In this document: positions 9,942 through 20,734 of the stretch, one piece after another
How positions within the stretch are numbered: the stretch's first letter is position 1
How the letters are laid out: each line of letters starts with the position of its first letter
DNA from: Pseudomonadota bacterium
Lineage (GTDB): Bacteria > Pseudomonadota > Gammaproteobacteria > Xanthomonadales > Xanthomonadaceae
NCBI GenBank assembly: GCA_021821195.1
Contig: JAKACT010000005.1
Span: forward strand, 1 to 64,000
DNA length: 64,000 nucleotides
Direction of reading: 5' to 3'
Made by a program: the position numbers and the translations under genes
Notes under the pieces: generated by a model
The model's input: only the letters and a program-made list of their open reading frames with translations
Told to the model about the DNA's origin: nothing
Databases searched by the model: none

Positions 9942-9961
9942 ATGCCCGCCGCCGCGGGCAT
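9942..9961. repeat. Short palindromic repeat after prfA
   Basis: ATGCCCGC (9942-9949) pairs with GCGGGCAT (9954-9961) across the loop CGCC. With the flanking CACTGG...GACGA bases it looks like a dispersed proteobacterial palindrome. It sits 27 bp after the prfA stop and 19 bp before the GNAT start. Confidence 0.55.
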
Positions 9962-9979
9962 GACGAACAAGGGATTCCC

Positions 9980-10423
9980 ATGACGATTTCGATTTCCCGC
10001 GCCGGCCCCGCCGACCTCGACGCGCTGGCCTTGCTGTTCGACGCCTACCGCCAGTTCTACGGCCAGCCGTCCGATGTTGCGGCCGCCCGCGATTGGCTGC
10101 GCAGCCGCCTGCGGGTGGGCGAATCGATGGTGCTGGTGGCGCGCCGCGGCGCCGACATGGTCGGCTTCGTGCAGCTGTACCCGATGTTCTCCTCGGTCCG
10201 GCTGGCCCGCACCTGGATCCTCAACGACCTCTACGTACTGCCGACGAACCGCCGCGGCGGCGTGGCCCGCGCACTGATGGATGCCGCCGCAGACTTCGCC
10301 CGCGCCGACGGCGCCGCCGGGATTTCGCTGGAGACCGCGCGTGACAACGCCGCGGCGCGGGCGCTGTACCGCGCGGCCGGCTGGCACGAGGACGCCACGC
10401 AGTGGTATTCGCTGGCGCTTTGA
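9980..10423 (+). CDS. GNAT-family N-acetyltransferase
   Basis: A 147-aa single-domain GNAT acetyltransferase using acetyl-CoA; the substrate is unknown. The acetyl-CoA loop follows the beta4 strand LNDLYVLPTNRRGGVARAL (Q/RxxGxG/A-type), with ETARDNAAARALYRAAGW as motif B. The ATG is preceded by AAGGGA at good spacing. It sits alone downstream of prfA, separated by a small palindromic repeat. Confidence 0.85.
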   Translation: MTISISRAGPADLDALALLFDAYRQFYGQPSDVAAARDWLRSRLRVGESMVLVARRGADMVGFVQLYPMFSSVRLARTWILNDLYVLPTNRRGGVARALMDAAADFARADGAAGISLETARDNAAARALYRAAGWHEDATQWYSLAL

Positions 10424-10546
10424 ACCGCATCGCAGGCTGATTCCGCAGCACGTCAACGCGGCCGACACGACCGACCGCGGCGCGCCCACGCGGCCCGGCG
10501 GCAACCGCTCTACACTCGTCGCCTACCTGCCCGCAAAGGAACGACG

Positions 10547-10879
10547 ATGTCGATCGACGCCACCCTGCGATTGCTCAGCAAGGCCCGCGGCCTGTCCGTG
10601 GCGGATATCGCCACCGCCATCCCCAGGGCCGGGATCGGTACCGTCAATGCCTGGCTGAAGGGCGAAAAGCTCCCCGGCCGCGACCAGGTCGACGCGCTGG
10701 CGCGGGCCTTCGGGGTACCGGCCAGCGCGCTGCTGTCGGAACTGGCCAGCACGCTGGATCCAGCCCGCACCAAGGGCGAGCATGAGCTGCTGGCCGCCTA
10801 TCGCGCGCTGGGCACCCGCCAGCAGGGGGCATTGCTGGAAGTGGCGCGCAGCATGAAGCCGAGGGCATCGCGCAAATGA
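10547..10879 (+). CDS. XRE-family helix-turn-helix regulator
   Basis: A 110-aa DNA-binding protein with one N-terminal Cro/C1-type HTH (about residues 8-60: SVADIATAIP, GIGTVNAWLKGEKLPGRDQV). A short helical tail ends RSMKPRASRK. The SD AAAGGA is well placed before the ATG at 10547, and TACACT at 10511-10516 is a candidate -10. Its stop overlaps the ppk2 start (ATGA), so regulator and kinase are made together. What it regulates is unknown; autoregulation of the pair is the simplest guess. Confidence 0.82.
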   Translation: MSIDATLRLLSKARGLSVADIATAIPRAGIGTVNAWLKGEKLPGRDQVDALARAFGVPASALLSELASTLDPARTKGEHELLAAYRALGTRQQGALLEVARSMKPRASRK

Positions 10880-11652
10880 GCCAGCTCAAGCGCAAGCAGT
10901 ACGAAGCCCTGCTGGAACCCATGCAGGTGGAGCTGGCCAACGCCGCACGCTGGCTGCAGCACAGCGGCAGGCGGCTGGTGGTGCTGTTCGAGGGCCGCGA
11001 CACCGCCGGCAAGGGCGGCGCCATCAACGCCATCCACGAGCACCTCAATCCGCGCCAGTGCCGGGTGGTGGCACTGCCGAAGCCAACCGAACGCGAAGCC
11101 GGCCAGTGGTATTTCCAGCGCTACATCGCGCAGTTGCCCGCGGCCGGCGAGATCACCCTGTTCGACCGCAGCTGGTACAACCGCGCCGGGGTCGAGAAGG
11201 TCATGGGCTTCGCCAGCGACGCAAAGGTCGCGGCGTTCCTGCGGGCCACCCCGCAGTTCGAGCGGCAGCTGGTCGACGACGGCATCCTGCTGTTCAAGTA
11301 CTGGCTGTGCTGCGACCAGGACAAGCAGGAAAAACGCTTTGCCGAACGCCTGGACAACCCGCTCAAGGGCTGGAAGCTCTCGCCCATCGACCTGGAGGCG
11401 CGCACCCGCTACCGCGCCTATACCGACGCGCGCGAAGCGATGCTCAAGGCCACCCACAGCGAACATGCGCCGTGGACGCTGGTGGATTTCAACGACCAGA
11501 AGCTGGGCCGGCTGACCCTGATCCGCGACCTGCTGGACCGGCTGCCAGATACCCGCATCGATGCGCCCGATCTCGCGTTTCCACCGCTGACCGGCAGGCT
11601 GGCGAAGGAACGCTACGGCGTGCTCAAGCCAATCCCCGGCTTCCAGCCCTGA
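10876..11652 (+). CDS. ppk2: Polyphosphate kinase 2 family protein
   Basis: A 258-aa one-domain PPK2, which transfers phosphate between polyphosphate and nucleotides (usually polyP-dependent NDP or NMP phosphorylation). The Walker A is EGRDTAGKGGAI at residues 39-50. The lid/Walker B region FDRSWYNRAGVEKVMGF is intact. Subclass (ADP-, GDP- or AMP-preferring) cannot be assigned by eye. It is translationally coupled to the upstream XRE regulator and converges on the acylphosphatase gene. Confidence 0.93.
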   Translation: MSQLKRKQYEALLEPMQVELANAARWLQHSGRRLVVLFEGRDTAGKGGAINAIHEHLNPRQCRVVALPKPTEREAGQWYFQRYIAQLPAAGEITLFDRSWYNRAGVEKVMGFASDAKVAAFLRATPQFERQLVDDGILLFKYWLCCDQDKQEKRFAERLDNPLKGWKLSPIDLEARTRYRAYTDAREAMLKATHSEHAPWTLVDFNDQKLGRLTLIRDLLDRLPDTRIDAPDLAFPPLTGRLAKERYGVLKPIPGFQP

Positions 11653-11658
11653 GGCCGC

Positions 11659-11925
11659 TCAACCGGTCGCGAAACCGCCTGCGACCACGGCTTCCGTTTC
11701 GCAGCGCACCACCTCGTCCACCCGCGCCAGCGGCGGGCCATGCTGCAGCCAGCGCTGCAGCGCCGCGATCGCCACCTCTTCGCCAGCCGCCAGCACCTCC
11801 ACGCTGCCATCGGCAAGGTTACGCGCATGCCCGCGCAACCCAAGCCGCAGCGCCTCGTCGCGGGTGGCGACGCGGAAGCGCACGCCCTGCACCCTGCCGC
11901 GGACGAGGAAGCGGGCGGCGGCCAC
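11659..11925 (-). CDS. acyP: Acylphosphatase
   Basis: An 88-aa enzyme hydrolysing acyl phosphates such as acetyl- or carbamoyl-phosphate. The family signature is complete: [11 protein letters not shown] with catalytic Arg18, and [13 protein letters not shown] with catalytic Asn36. The start codon is GTG at 11925, one base after the upstream TlpA-like gene's stop. It is the last gene of the YihY-TlpA-AcyP set. Confidence 0.93.
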   Translation of the reverse strand: MAAARFLVRGRVQGVRFRVATRDEALRLGLRGHARNLADGSVEVLAAGEEVAIAALQRWLQHGPPLARVDEVVRCETEAVVAGGFATG

Positions 11926-11926
11926 G

Positions 11927-12499
11927 TCAGCCAGCCGGGGGCGCGGCGTCCGGTTTCGGCCCGCCGAACGCGGCGATGTCGTCTTCCAGCATGCGCGCGG
12001 TCACCGGCCCGGTGTACTTGCGCAGCATCCTGCCGTCGGGGCCGATCAGCCAGGTCGTGGGCAGGCCGCGCGGCGCGCCGAAATCCTTCGGCGGCTCGTA
12101 CACGTCGATACGCGCGATCGGATAGGCCACCGGGCGCTTGGCCAGGAACGCGCGCAGCTCGTCCTCGCTGGTGTCCTCGTAGGCCAGCCCGATCACCGCG
12201 ATGTGCTGGCGCATCGCCGCCAGCGCCGACAGCTCCGGCATCTCCTTGATGCACGGCCCGCACCAGGTGGCCCAGTAATTGACGATCACCCACTTGCCGC
12301 GCTGGCCGGCAAGGTCGTACTCCGCGCCGTCCAGGGTGGTGACCCGCAGCGACGGACGCTCCACCTGCGGCGGCTGCACCGCGGCGGAAGCGGACTTGCG
12401 CTTGGCCGCGGGCGCGGGCGCCTGCGGCGCGGGGTCGGGCGCGCGCGAGCAGGCCGCGAGCAGGCCCGCCATCAGCAGGGCAACGAGACGGACGTGCAT
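11927..12499 (-). CDS. TlpA-like thioredoxin-fold lipoprotein
   Basis: A 190-aa periplasmic thiol-disulfide protein. It has a signal peptide with lipobox (LLAAC, Cys around residue 15), a Pro/Ala-rich linker, then a thioredoxin fold with the active site WATWCGPC. The cis-Pro region reads [12 protein letters not shown]. Two starts compete: ATG at 12508 overlaps the yihY stop but sits 2 nt from the GGAGG. ATG at 12499 is 10 nt from the same SD and is preferred. A reductase role in cytochrome c or thiol homeostasis is inferred from the family. Confidence 0.87.
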   Translation of the reverse strand: MHVRLVALLMAGLLAACSRAPDPAPQAPAPAAKRKSASAAVQPPQVERPSLRVTTLDGAEYDLAGQRGKWVIVNYWATWCGPCIKEMPELSALAAMRQHIAVIGLAYEDTSEDELRAFLAKRPVAYPIARIDVYEPPKDFGAPRGLPTTWLIGPDGRMLRKYTGPVTARMLEDDIAAFGGPKPDAAPPAG

Positions 12500-12504
12500 G
12501 AGAT

Positions 12505-13776
12505 TCATTCCTCCGGGATCCCTGCGTAGATGCTGGAAACGGGTTGTCGCAACGGCTGCTGCAGGGGGGTGCGCAGCTGCGCGATGGTGTCGCGCACGGC
12601 CACGCCCAGCGCATCGTCCGGCTGCGGCACCGGCACGTCGACCGCGGGGATGCGCAGCTGCGCGGCTTCGTAGAGTTCGTCCAGGCGCACGTCGTCGAGG
12701 TCGCGCGCCAGCAGCCACTGCCCGCTCTCGGCCCGCTGCAGCACGTTGATGCCGGCCATCCGCCCCAGCAGCGACTGCACCATGCTGTCGGTCAGGCTGG
12801 GCTCCATCGCCTCGATCTGCTCGCTGGTCAGGCCGTTGCCGCTGGCGCGCGCGTGCTGGAAGCGACCGAGCATGCGCAGCAGTCCGTACAGCTCGTGCCC
12901 ATGCGGCAGCCGCAGCGACTTGGGCTGGTAGCGGAACGCCGACATCGACGAGGCGAACGACGCACCGAACAGGATCGACACCCAGCTGAGGAAGATCCAC
13001 AGCATCAGGATCGGCACCAGCGCCACCGCGCCGTAGATCTTCTGGTAGGAATCGAAGCTGCCGAGGTACAGGCCCAGCCCCGACTTGACGCATTCGAACA
13101 ACGCCATCGACAGCAGCCCGCCGGCCAGCGCGTGCCGCCATGCCACCGTGCGGTGCGGCACTACCTTGAACACCGCGGCGAACGCCAGCAGTTCGATCGT
13201 CATCGGCGCCAACCGCAGCATCAGCGCCTCCAGCCAGCGCCCGGCCAGGGTTTCGAAGATCGCCAGTGCGAAGAAGCGGGTGGACAGCGCCACGCTGGCC
13301 GCGGCCACCAGCGTGCCCAGGGTCAGCACCGTCCAGTAGACCAGGAAGCGGCCGAACGTCGGCCGCGCGGTCGGCACCCGCCAGATCCGGTTGAAGATCG
13401 CCTCCACGCTGCTCAGCGTCACCAGCAGCGACACGATCAGCGCCAGCGCGCCGGCGGTGGTCAGCGACTTGGTGTTGGAGGAGAAATCGGTGAGGTAGCC
13501 GGACACCGCCTGCGCGGCGCGCGGCACGAAGTTGGCGAAGATGTAGCCGCTGAGGCGCTCGCTCCAGGCGTCGAACACCGGGAACGCCGACAGCACGCCG
13601 AACGCCACCATCGACAGCGGCACCAGCGCGAACGCGGTGGTGTAGGACAGCGCACCGGCCGCTTCGAACAGACGGTCGTCGAGGAAGCGCCGCAGCACGA
13701 AGCGGCCGAAGCTGCCGGCCCGCGCCGGGTCGCGCAGGCGTTCGCTCCAGCGGTAGATCGAATCCAGCGGTTCCAT
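12505..13776 (-). CDS. YihY/BrkB-family inner-membrane protein
   Basis: A 423-aa integral membrane protein of the YihY (BrkB, formerly 'RNase BN') family. The N-terminal segment DDRLFEAAGALSYTTAFALVPLS is typical, and about six hydrophobic helices follow within the first 300 residues. The C-terminal ~130 residues are soluble and less conserved. The biochemical function is not established for the family. The stop region overlaps the TlpA-like gene, and the promoter lies in the 74-bp gap to the divergent wrbA. Confidence 0.88.
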   Translation of the reverse strand: MEPLDSIYRWSERLRDPARAGSFGRFVLRRFLDDRLFEAAGALSYTTAFALVPLSMVAFGVLSAFPVFDAWSERLSGYIFANFVPRAAQAVSGYLTDFSSNTKSLTTAGALALIVSLLVTLSSVEAIFNRIWRVPTARPTFGRFLVYWTVLTLGTLVAAASVALSTRFFALAIFETLAGRWLEALMLRLAPMTIELLAFAAVFKVVPHRTVAWRHALAGGLLSMALFECVKSGLGLYLGSFDSYQKIYGAVALVPILMLWIFLSWVSILFGASFASSMSAFRYQPKSLRLPHGHELYGLLRMLGRFQHARASGNGLTSEQIEAMEPSLTDSMVQSLLGRMAGINVLQRAESGQWLLARDLDDVRLDELYEAAQLRIPAVDVPVPQPDDALGVAVRDTIAQLRTPLQQPLRQPVSSIYAGIPEE

Positions 13777-13850
13777 CCGGCAAGCGTAACCGATGCCATG
13801 GAACCACCGCTTGCACTATGCTGCCGCGTCCCTACGCACGATTGGCGCGC

Positions 13851-14444
13851 ATGCCCGAGATCCTGGTCCTGTACTACAGCCGCGGCGGCTCGGTGGCACG
13901 GCTGGCCCGGCAGGTCGCCCGCGGCATCGAGGAAGTCGACGGCATGCAGGCACGCCTGCGCACCCTGCCGCCGGTGGCGCCGGTGACCCAGACCGCGCAG
14001 CCGCCGGAACCGGAAGACGGCGCGCCCTATGTCGAAAAAAGCGACCTGGCCGAATGCGCCGGCCTGCTGCTGGGCAGCCCCTCCCGCTTCGGCAACATGG
14101 CGGCGCCGGTCAAGCATTTCCTCGACACCCTCGGCGCGGAATGGGCCAGCGGCACGCTGGTCGGCAAGCCGGCGGCCGCGTTCACCTCCACCGCGACCAT
14201 GCACGGCGGCCAGGAGTCGACCCTGCTGACCATGCTGGTACCGCTGCTGCACCATGGCTGCGTGGTCGCCGGCATCCCGTTCACCGAAGCTGCGCTCAAC
14301 ACCACCCGCAGCGGCGGCACCCCCTACGGCGCCAGCCACGTCGCCGGCATCGACGACGATCCACGACTGAGCGAGGATGAAACCGTGCTGGCGCGCGCGC
14401 TGGGCCGGCGCATCGCCCTGCTCGCGCAGCGGTTGCAGGCATGA
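13851..14444 (+). CDS. wrbA: NAD(P)H:quinone oxidoreductase, WrbA type
   Basis: A 197-aa flavodoxin-like FMN protein reducing quinones by two electrons. The FMN phosphate loop is LYYSRGGSVARLARQ near residue 8 and GSPSRFGNMAAPVKHFLD is the isoalloxazine-contacting segment. The ATG at 13851 is chosen over 13818: it gives the conserved start MPEILVLYYS, and TATGCT at 13817-13822 would serve as a -10 with a short leader. Its stop overlaps the DUF2069 start (ATGA). Confidence 0.92.
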   Translation: MPEILVLYYSRGGSVARLARQVARGIEEVDGMQARLRTLPPVAPVTQTAQPPEPEDGAPYVEKSDLAECAGLLLGSPSRFGNMAAPVKHFLDTLGAEWASGTLVGKPAAAFTSTATMHGGQESTLLTMLVPLLHHGCVVAGIPFTEAALNTTRSGGTPYGASHVAGIDDDPRLSEDETVLARALGRRIALLAQRLQA

Positions 14445-14776
14445 GCACGCAACGCTATCTCGCCGCCGCGCTGGGCGCCCTCGCCGCATTGTTCGTCGGC
14501 TGGTCGGCGACGCGTGCCGATGCACTTGCCGGGCTGCTGGTGTTCGCTTTGCCGCCCGCCCTGCTGGCGATCGCCGCCCTGCTCGGCTGGCGCCGCGCCG
14601 GCTTCACCGCCGCGGTGCTGGCGCTGCTGTGGTTCAGCCACGGCGTGATGCTGGCCTGGGCGGAGCCCGCGCAGCGGCTGTTCGCGCTGGCGGAGGCCGC
14701 GCTGGCGCTGTTGGTGGTGCATGCCGCCTGCCTCCCCGGCATCCGCGCCCGCCGGGAGCGCCGCCGGGAAAGCTGA
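14441..14776 (+). CDS. DUF2069 small membrane protein
   Basis: A 111-aa protein with four predicted transmembrane helices and a basic C-terminus (RARRERRRES). It matches the DUF2069 family, which commonly follows wrbA in gammaproteobacteria. Function is unknown. It overlaps wrbA by ATGA and the next gene by TGATG, so the three are coupled. Confidence 0.85.
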   Translation: MSTQRYLAAALGALAALFVGWSATRADALAGLLVFALPPALLAIAALLGWRRAGFTAAVLALLWFSHGVMLAWAEPAQRLFALAEAALALLVVHAACLPGIRARRERRRES

Positions 14777-16353
14777 TGGCCGCCGATCCGCGCATGGCCG
14801 GGCTTGCCCCGGAGGTGGTGGCGACGGTGCATGCCGGCGCCCGCGCGCTGCGCGACGGCGACCCACGGCACGCTGAAACGCTGCTGCAGCAGGCATGCCG
14901 GCAAGCGCCGGGGCATCCGGAACCGCTGCGCTACCTGGCGATCCTGCAGCTGCATACGCGCCGGGCCCCGCAGGCCATCGACACGCTGCGGCGCGCGCTG
15001 GCACTGGCAGCGGACGACGCGCTGCTGCATTCCGACCTGGGCAACGCGGCATCCGCCTGCGGCCAGGCCGAGGCCGCGCTGGACAGCTGGCGGCGCGCCT
15101 GCGAACTCGACCCCGCGCAACCGACACCGTGGTTCAACCTCGGCCGCAACCTGCAGCAGCGCGGCGATACCGATGCAGCCATCGACGCGCTGGAGCGCGC
15201 CACCACGCTGGCACCGGACATGCTGCCCGCACAGGTGCTGCTGGGTGACGCGCTGGCGCACGCCGGCCGCTTCGATGCATCCGCCGCCCGTTACCGCGCG
15301 GCGCTGCGGCTGCATCCGGCCTGCGGTGATGCCTGGCGCGGGCTGTCCAACATCAAGACGGTGCCACTGGACGATACCGATGCAGCCCTGCTGCGCGCGC
15401 AGCTGCAGCGCCGCGACCTCGCCGCCGCGGACCGGGTGGCGATGGGCCACGCGCTGGGCAAGCTGGAGGAGGACCATGGCCGCTACGAAGTGGCCTACGC
15501 CGCATTCCAGGCCGCCAACGGGCTGCAGAAGCAGCTGACGCCCTGGCGCGCGCCGCCGTTCGAACGCTATGTCGAGGAGGCGCTCGCCGCCACCGCCCAC
15601 CTGCCGCCGCCGCAGGATCCGGCGCTGGGGCAGGAGGCAATTTTCATCGTCGGCCTGCCGCGCTCCGGCTCCACCCTGTTCGAACAGATCCTGGCGGCAC
15701 ACCCGCTGGTGGAGGGCGCGGGCGAACTGCCGGACCTTGGCATCGTGCTGCAGCAGGAATCCCTGCGCCGCGGCCTGCCCTATCCGCAGTGGGTGGCCGA
15801 CGCCAGCGCCGCCGACTGGGATCGACTGGGACGGCAATACCTGGGGCGCACGGCGCACTGGCGCCACCAGCACCCGCGCTTCACCGACAAGCATCCGGAC
15901 AACTGGAAGCATGCCGGCGTGCTGCGCGCCATGCTGCCGGGTGCAATCGTGGTCGAAACCCGGCGCGCGCCGCTGGAAACCGCGTGGTCCTGCTACAAGC
16001 AGCAGTTCTACGCCCAGCCCCACTTCGCCAACGACCTGGCCGATATCGCCTGCTACCTGCGCGGCTGCGAACGGGCGATGGCGACCTGGCGCGCGCGCGA
16101 CCCCGGGCACATTTTCCTGCATCGTTACGAATCCCTGCTGGAAAACCCGGAGCCGGCGATCCGAGGACTGCTGCGCGACTGCGGGCTGGCATTCGATCCG
16201 GCCTGCCTGGCGCCGCACCGGGCCACCCGCAGCGTGCGCACGGCCAGCGCCGCGCAGGTGCGCCAGCCGCTGCGCGCAGGCACCGCCCGCGCCGTCGCCT
16301 ACGGCAGCCTGCTCGACCCGCTGGTGTCGCTGCTGGGGCCCCTGCTCGCGTGA
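14776..16353 (+). CDS. TPR-containing sulfotransferase family protein
   Basis: A 525-aa two-domain protein. Residues ~1-270 carry tetratricopeptide repeats (SDLGNAASACGQAEAALDSW, FNLGRNLQQRGDTDAAIDAL). Residues ~290-520 form a PAPS-dependent sulfotransferase fold with the 5'-phosphosulfate loop GLPRSGSTLFEQI starting at residue 293. The segment ETRRAPLETAWSCYKQQF is the likely 3'-phosphate region. The acceptor is unknown; tyrosylprotein sulfotransferase-like and carbohydrate substrates are both possible. No signal peptide is seen, so it is probably cytoplasmic. It is coupled to DUF2069 by TGATG. Confidence 0.88.
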   Translation: MAADPRMAGLAPEVVATVHAGARALRDGDPRHAETLLQQACRQAPGHPEPLRYLAILQLHTRRAPQAIDTLRRALALAADDALLHSDLGNAASACGQAEAALDSWRRACELDPAQPTPWFNLGRNLQQRGDTDAAIDALERATTLAPDMLPAQVLLGDALAHAGRFDASAARYRAALRLHPACGDAWRGLSNIKTVPLDDTDAALLRAQLQRRDLAAADRVAMGHALGKLEEDHGRYEVAYAAFQAANGLQKQLTPWRAPPFERYVEEALAATAHLPPPQDPALGQEAIFIVGLPRSGSTLFEQILAAHPLVEGAGELPDLGIVLQQESLRRGLPYPQWVADASAADWDRLGRQYLGRTAHWRHQHPRFTDKHPDNWKHAGVLRAMLPGAIVVETRRAPLETAWSCYKQQFYAQPHFANDLADIACYLRGCERAMATWRARDPGHIFLHRYESLLENPEPAIRGLLRDCGLAFDPACLAPHRATRSVRTASAAQVRQPLRAGTARAVAYGSLLDPLVSLLGPLLA

Positions 16354-16377
16354 CGGGCATGCCGCGCGCGGGGGTTT

Positions 16378-16383
16378 TACAAT
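16378..16383 (+). promoter_or_regulatory. -10 box placed for a leaderless transcript
   Basis: TACAAT is followed by 6 nt and then the ATG of the asparaginase-like gene at 16390. Transcription starting 7 nt after the -10 would begin at the A of ATG, giving a leaderless mRNA. No SD precedes this ATG. The same spacing recurs at 22638, 26804, 44365 (minus) and 52487. Confidence 0.5.
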
Positions 16384-16389
16384 GCGCGC

Positions 16390-16878
16390 ATGGACAACCT
16401 GCTCATCGTCACCACCGGCGGCACCATCGACAAGATCTACTTCGACGACAAGTCGGACTACCAGATCGGCGAGCCGCAGATCGGCATGATCCTGCGCGAG
16501 CTGGGGGTGACCTTCCAGTTCAACGTGATCCCGATCCTGCGCAAGGATTCGCTGCACATCACCGACGACGACCGTGAGCTGATCCGCGCCACCATCGCCG
16601 CCCAGCCCACCCGCCACGTGCTGGTGACCCACGGTACCGACTCGATGGTGGCCACCGGCAAGGTGCTGCAGAGCATCCCCGGCAAGACCATCGTGATGAC
16701 CGGCGCGCTGAGCCCGGCGCGCTTCCGCGGCTCCGATGCGGAGTTCAACATCGGCTGCGCGATCGGCGCGGTGCAGTCGCTGCCGGAAGGCGTGTACATC
16801 GCCATGAACGGCCGCATCTGGTCGCCGGACAGGGTGCGCAAGAACGTGGCCGCCAACCGGTTCGAAGAAGCCAGCTGA
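16390..16878 (+). CDS. Half-length asparaginase-domain protein
   Basis: A 162-aa protein corresponding to the N-terminal domain of type I/II L-asparaginases, which are normally about 330 aa. Both active-site threonine motifs are present: TGGTID (residues 9-14) and HGTDS (81-85). The C-terminal domain is absent, and the reading frame ends cleanly 37 bp before a terminator, so this is not an obvious recent truncation. Whether it hydrolyses asparagine is unknown; it may need to dimerise or act on another substrate. Confidence 0.85.
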   Translation: MDNLLIVTTGGTIDKIYFDDKSDYQIGEPQIGMILRELGVTFQFNVIPILRKDSLHITDDDRELIRATIAAQPTRHVLVTHGTDSMVATGKVLQSIPGKTIVMTGALSPARFRGSDAEFNIGCAIGAVQSLPEGVYIAMNGRIWSPDRVRKNVAANRFEEAS

Positions 16879-16914
16879 CGCCATCCCGCGCTGCACGCAA
16901 CGCCCCGAACGGAA

Positions 16915-16940
16915 AAGACCCCGGCCGAAGCCGGGGTCTT
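16915..16940. terminator. Bidirectional intrinsic terminator
   Basis: AAGACCCCGGC (16915-16925) and GCCGGGGTCTT (16930-16940) form a perfect 11-bp GC-rich stem with a CGAA loop. It lies between the convergent asparaginase-like and M4 peptidase genes. On the minus strand the stem runs into TTTT, on the plus strand into CGTTT, so it can serve both genes. Confidence 0.88.
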
Positions 16941-16997
16941 CGTTTCACCCGAGTGCGTCGGGAGCTGCGCCGCGATGCGGCGCAGTCCCGGGCAGGC

Positions 16998-19628
<2,631 letters not shown>

Positions 19629-20186
19629 TCAGAACATCCCGGTTTCGAGCCTGGCCACGTCCGACATCAGGGTCTGGTTCCACGGCGGGTCGAATACCAG
19701 CTCGATGTCGGTGGCGACCACGGTCGGGATCTTCTCCAGCTTGCTGCGCACATCGTCCACGAGGATGTCACCCATGCCACAGCCGGGCGCGGTCAGCGTC
19801 ATCCGCACCCTGACCCCGCGACCACCCCCGCCATCTTCCGGTGGGTACAGCTCGGCCAGGTAGACCAGCCCCAGGTCCACGATGTTCACTGGGATTTCCG
19901 GGTCGAAGCAGGTCCGCAGCTGGTCCCACACCACCCGCTCGACGTCGGCATCGGTGGCGCCCTCGGGCAGTTCCAGCGGCTCGGCCGGCTGCTTGCCGAT
20001 GGCGTCGCCATCCTCGCCGGCGATGCGCATCAGGTTGCCTTCCACGAACACCGTCCAGCTGCCACCCAGCGCTTGGGTGATGTAACCCACGGTGCCGGCA
20101 GGCAGGGTGACCTCGTCGCCCTGCGGGACGAGGACGGCGGCGCAATCGCGCTCGAAACGGACGGGTTCGCTGCTACGGGAATACAT
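19629..20186 (-). CDS. sufT: Putative Fe-S cluster maturation protein SufT
   Basis: A 185-aa protein with an N-terminal SufT-specific part and a C-terminal MIP18/DUF59 domain. That domain carries the DPEIPVNIVDLGLVY and TAPGCGMGDILVDDV signatures, the latter with the conserved cysteine. The family aids Fe-S cluster assembly under high cluster demand. The ATG at 20186 is preferred over the open frame start at 20231 because it begins MYSRSSEPV. It stands alone here, away from any suf operon. TAGAAT at 20223-20218 is a possible -10. Confidence 0.9.
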   Translation of the reverse strand: MYSRSSEPVRFERDCAAVLVPQGDEVTLPAGTVGYITQALGGSWTVFVEGNLMRIAGEDGDAIGKQPAEPLELPEGATDADVERVVWDQLRTCFDPEIPVNIVDLGLVYLAELYPPEDGGGGRGVRVRMTLTAPGCGMGDILVDDVRSKLEKIPTVVATDIELVFDPPWNQTLMSDVARLETGMF

Positions 20187-20296
20187 GGCGGGAGATAAGG
20201 TCGTATCGAATCCGTACCATTCTAGTCCCAATCGAATTGCCCGTCTGCCATCGCAATGGGATCATCGCGGGCTGTTTGACCTCGATCAGCCATCGC

Positions 20297-20710
20297 ATGC
20301 CCGACCACCCCACCTCCGCGCCCCGCTGGTACGCCCTGCCCCTGCTGGCGCTGGGCGCAGCCGGGTTCGCCGCCGCCTGGATGCTGCTGGCGCTGGCGCT
20401 GGACCGGCAGTGCAGCTGGCTGGCACCGCTGGCGGCGCTGGACATGGCGCTGCTGCTGAAACTAGCGAAGTGGCCGGCGGCCGTTTCACGGCGCCGGCTG
20501 GCGCTGCTGGCCAGCGCCGGCGTGATCGCCGCCGCCAATCTGCTCATCGTCGCCGGGCAGGTGGGGCAGAACTTCGGCCTGCGGCCATGGGAATCGGCGT
20601 TGAAGATCGGGCCGTCGTACGCATGGCTGCTGGCCGGCATGGCCAACGACCACATCGACCTGCTGTTCTATGTCGCCGCGCTGCTGGTGGCATGGCGGGC
20701 CGCGCGCTAA
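20297..20710 (+). CDS. Uncharacterised four-helix membrane protein
   Basis: A 137-aa protein not recognised beyond its topology: four hydrophobic segments (about residues 15-35, 43-58, 70-88, 115-132) and short loops. The ATG at 20297 starts just before the first helix; an upstream ATG at 20237 is open but adds a polar, unlikely N-terminus. No SD is evident. It converges on pntB with a 24-bp gap and diverges from sufT. No function can be proposed. Confidence 0.6.
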   Translation: MPDHPTSAPRWYALPLLALGAAGFAAAWMLLALALDRQCSWLAPLAALDMALLLKLAKWPAAVSRRRLALLASAGVIAAANLLIVAGQVGQNFGLRPWESALKIGPSYAWLLAGMANDHIDLLFYVAALLVAWRAAR

Positions 20711-20734
20711 GGCGCTAGCCGCCCGCGGCGGGCG

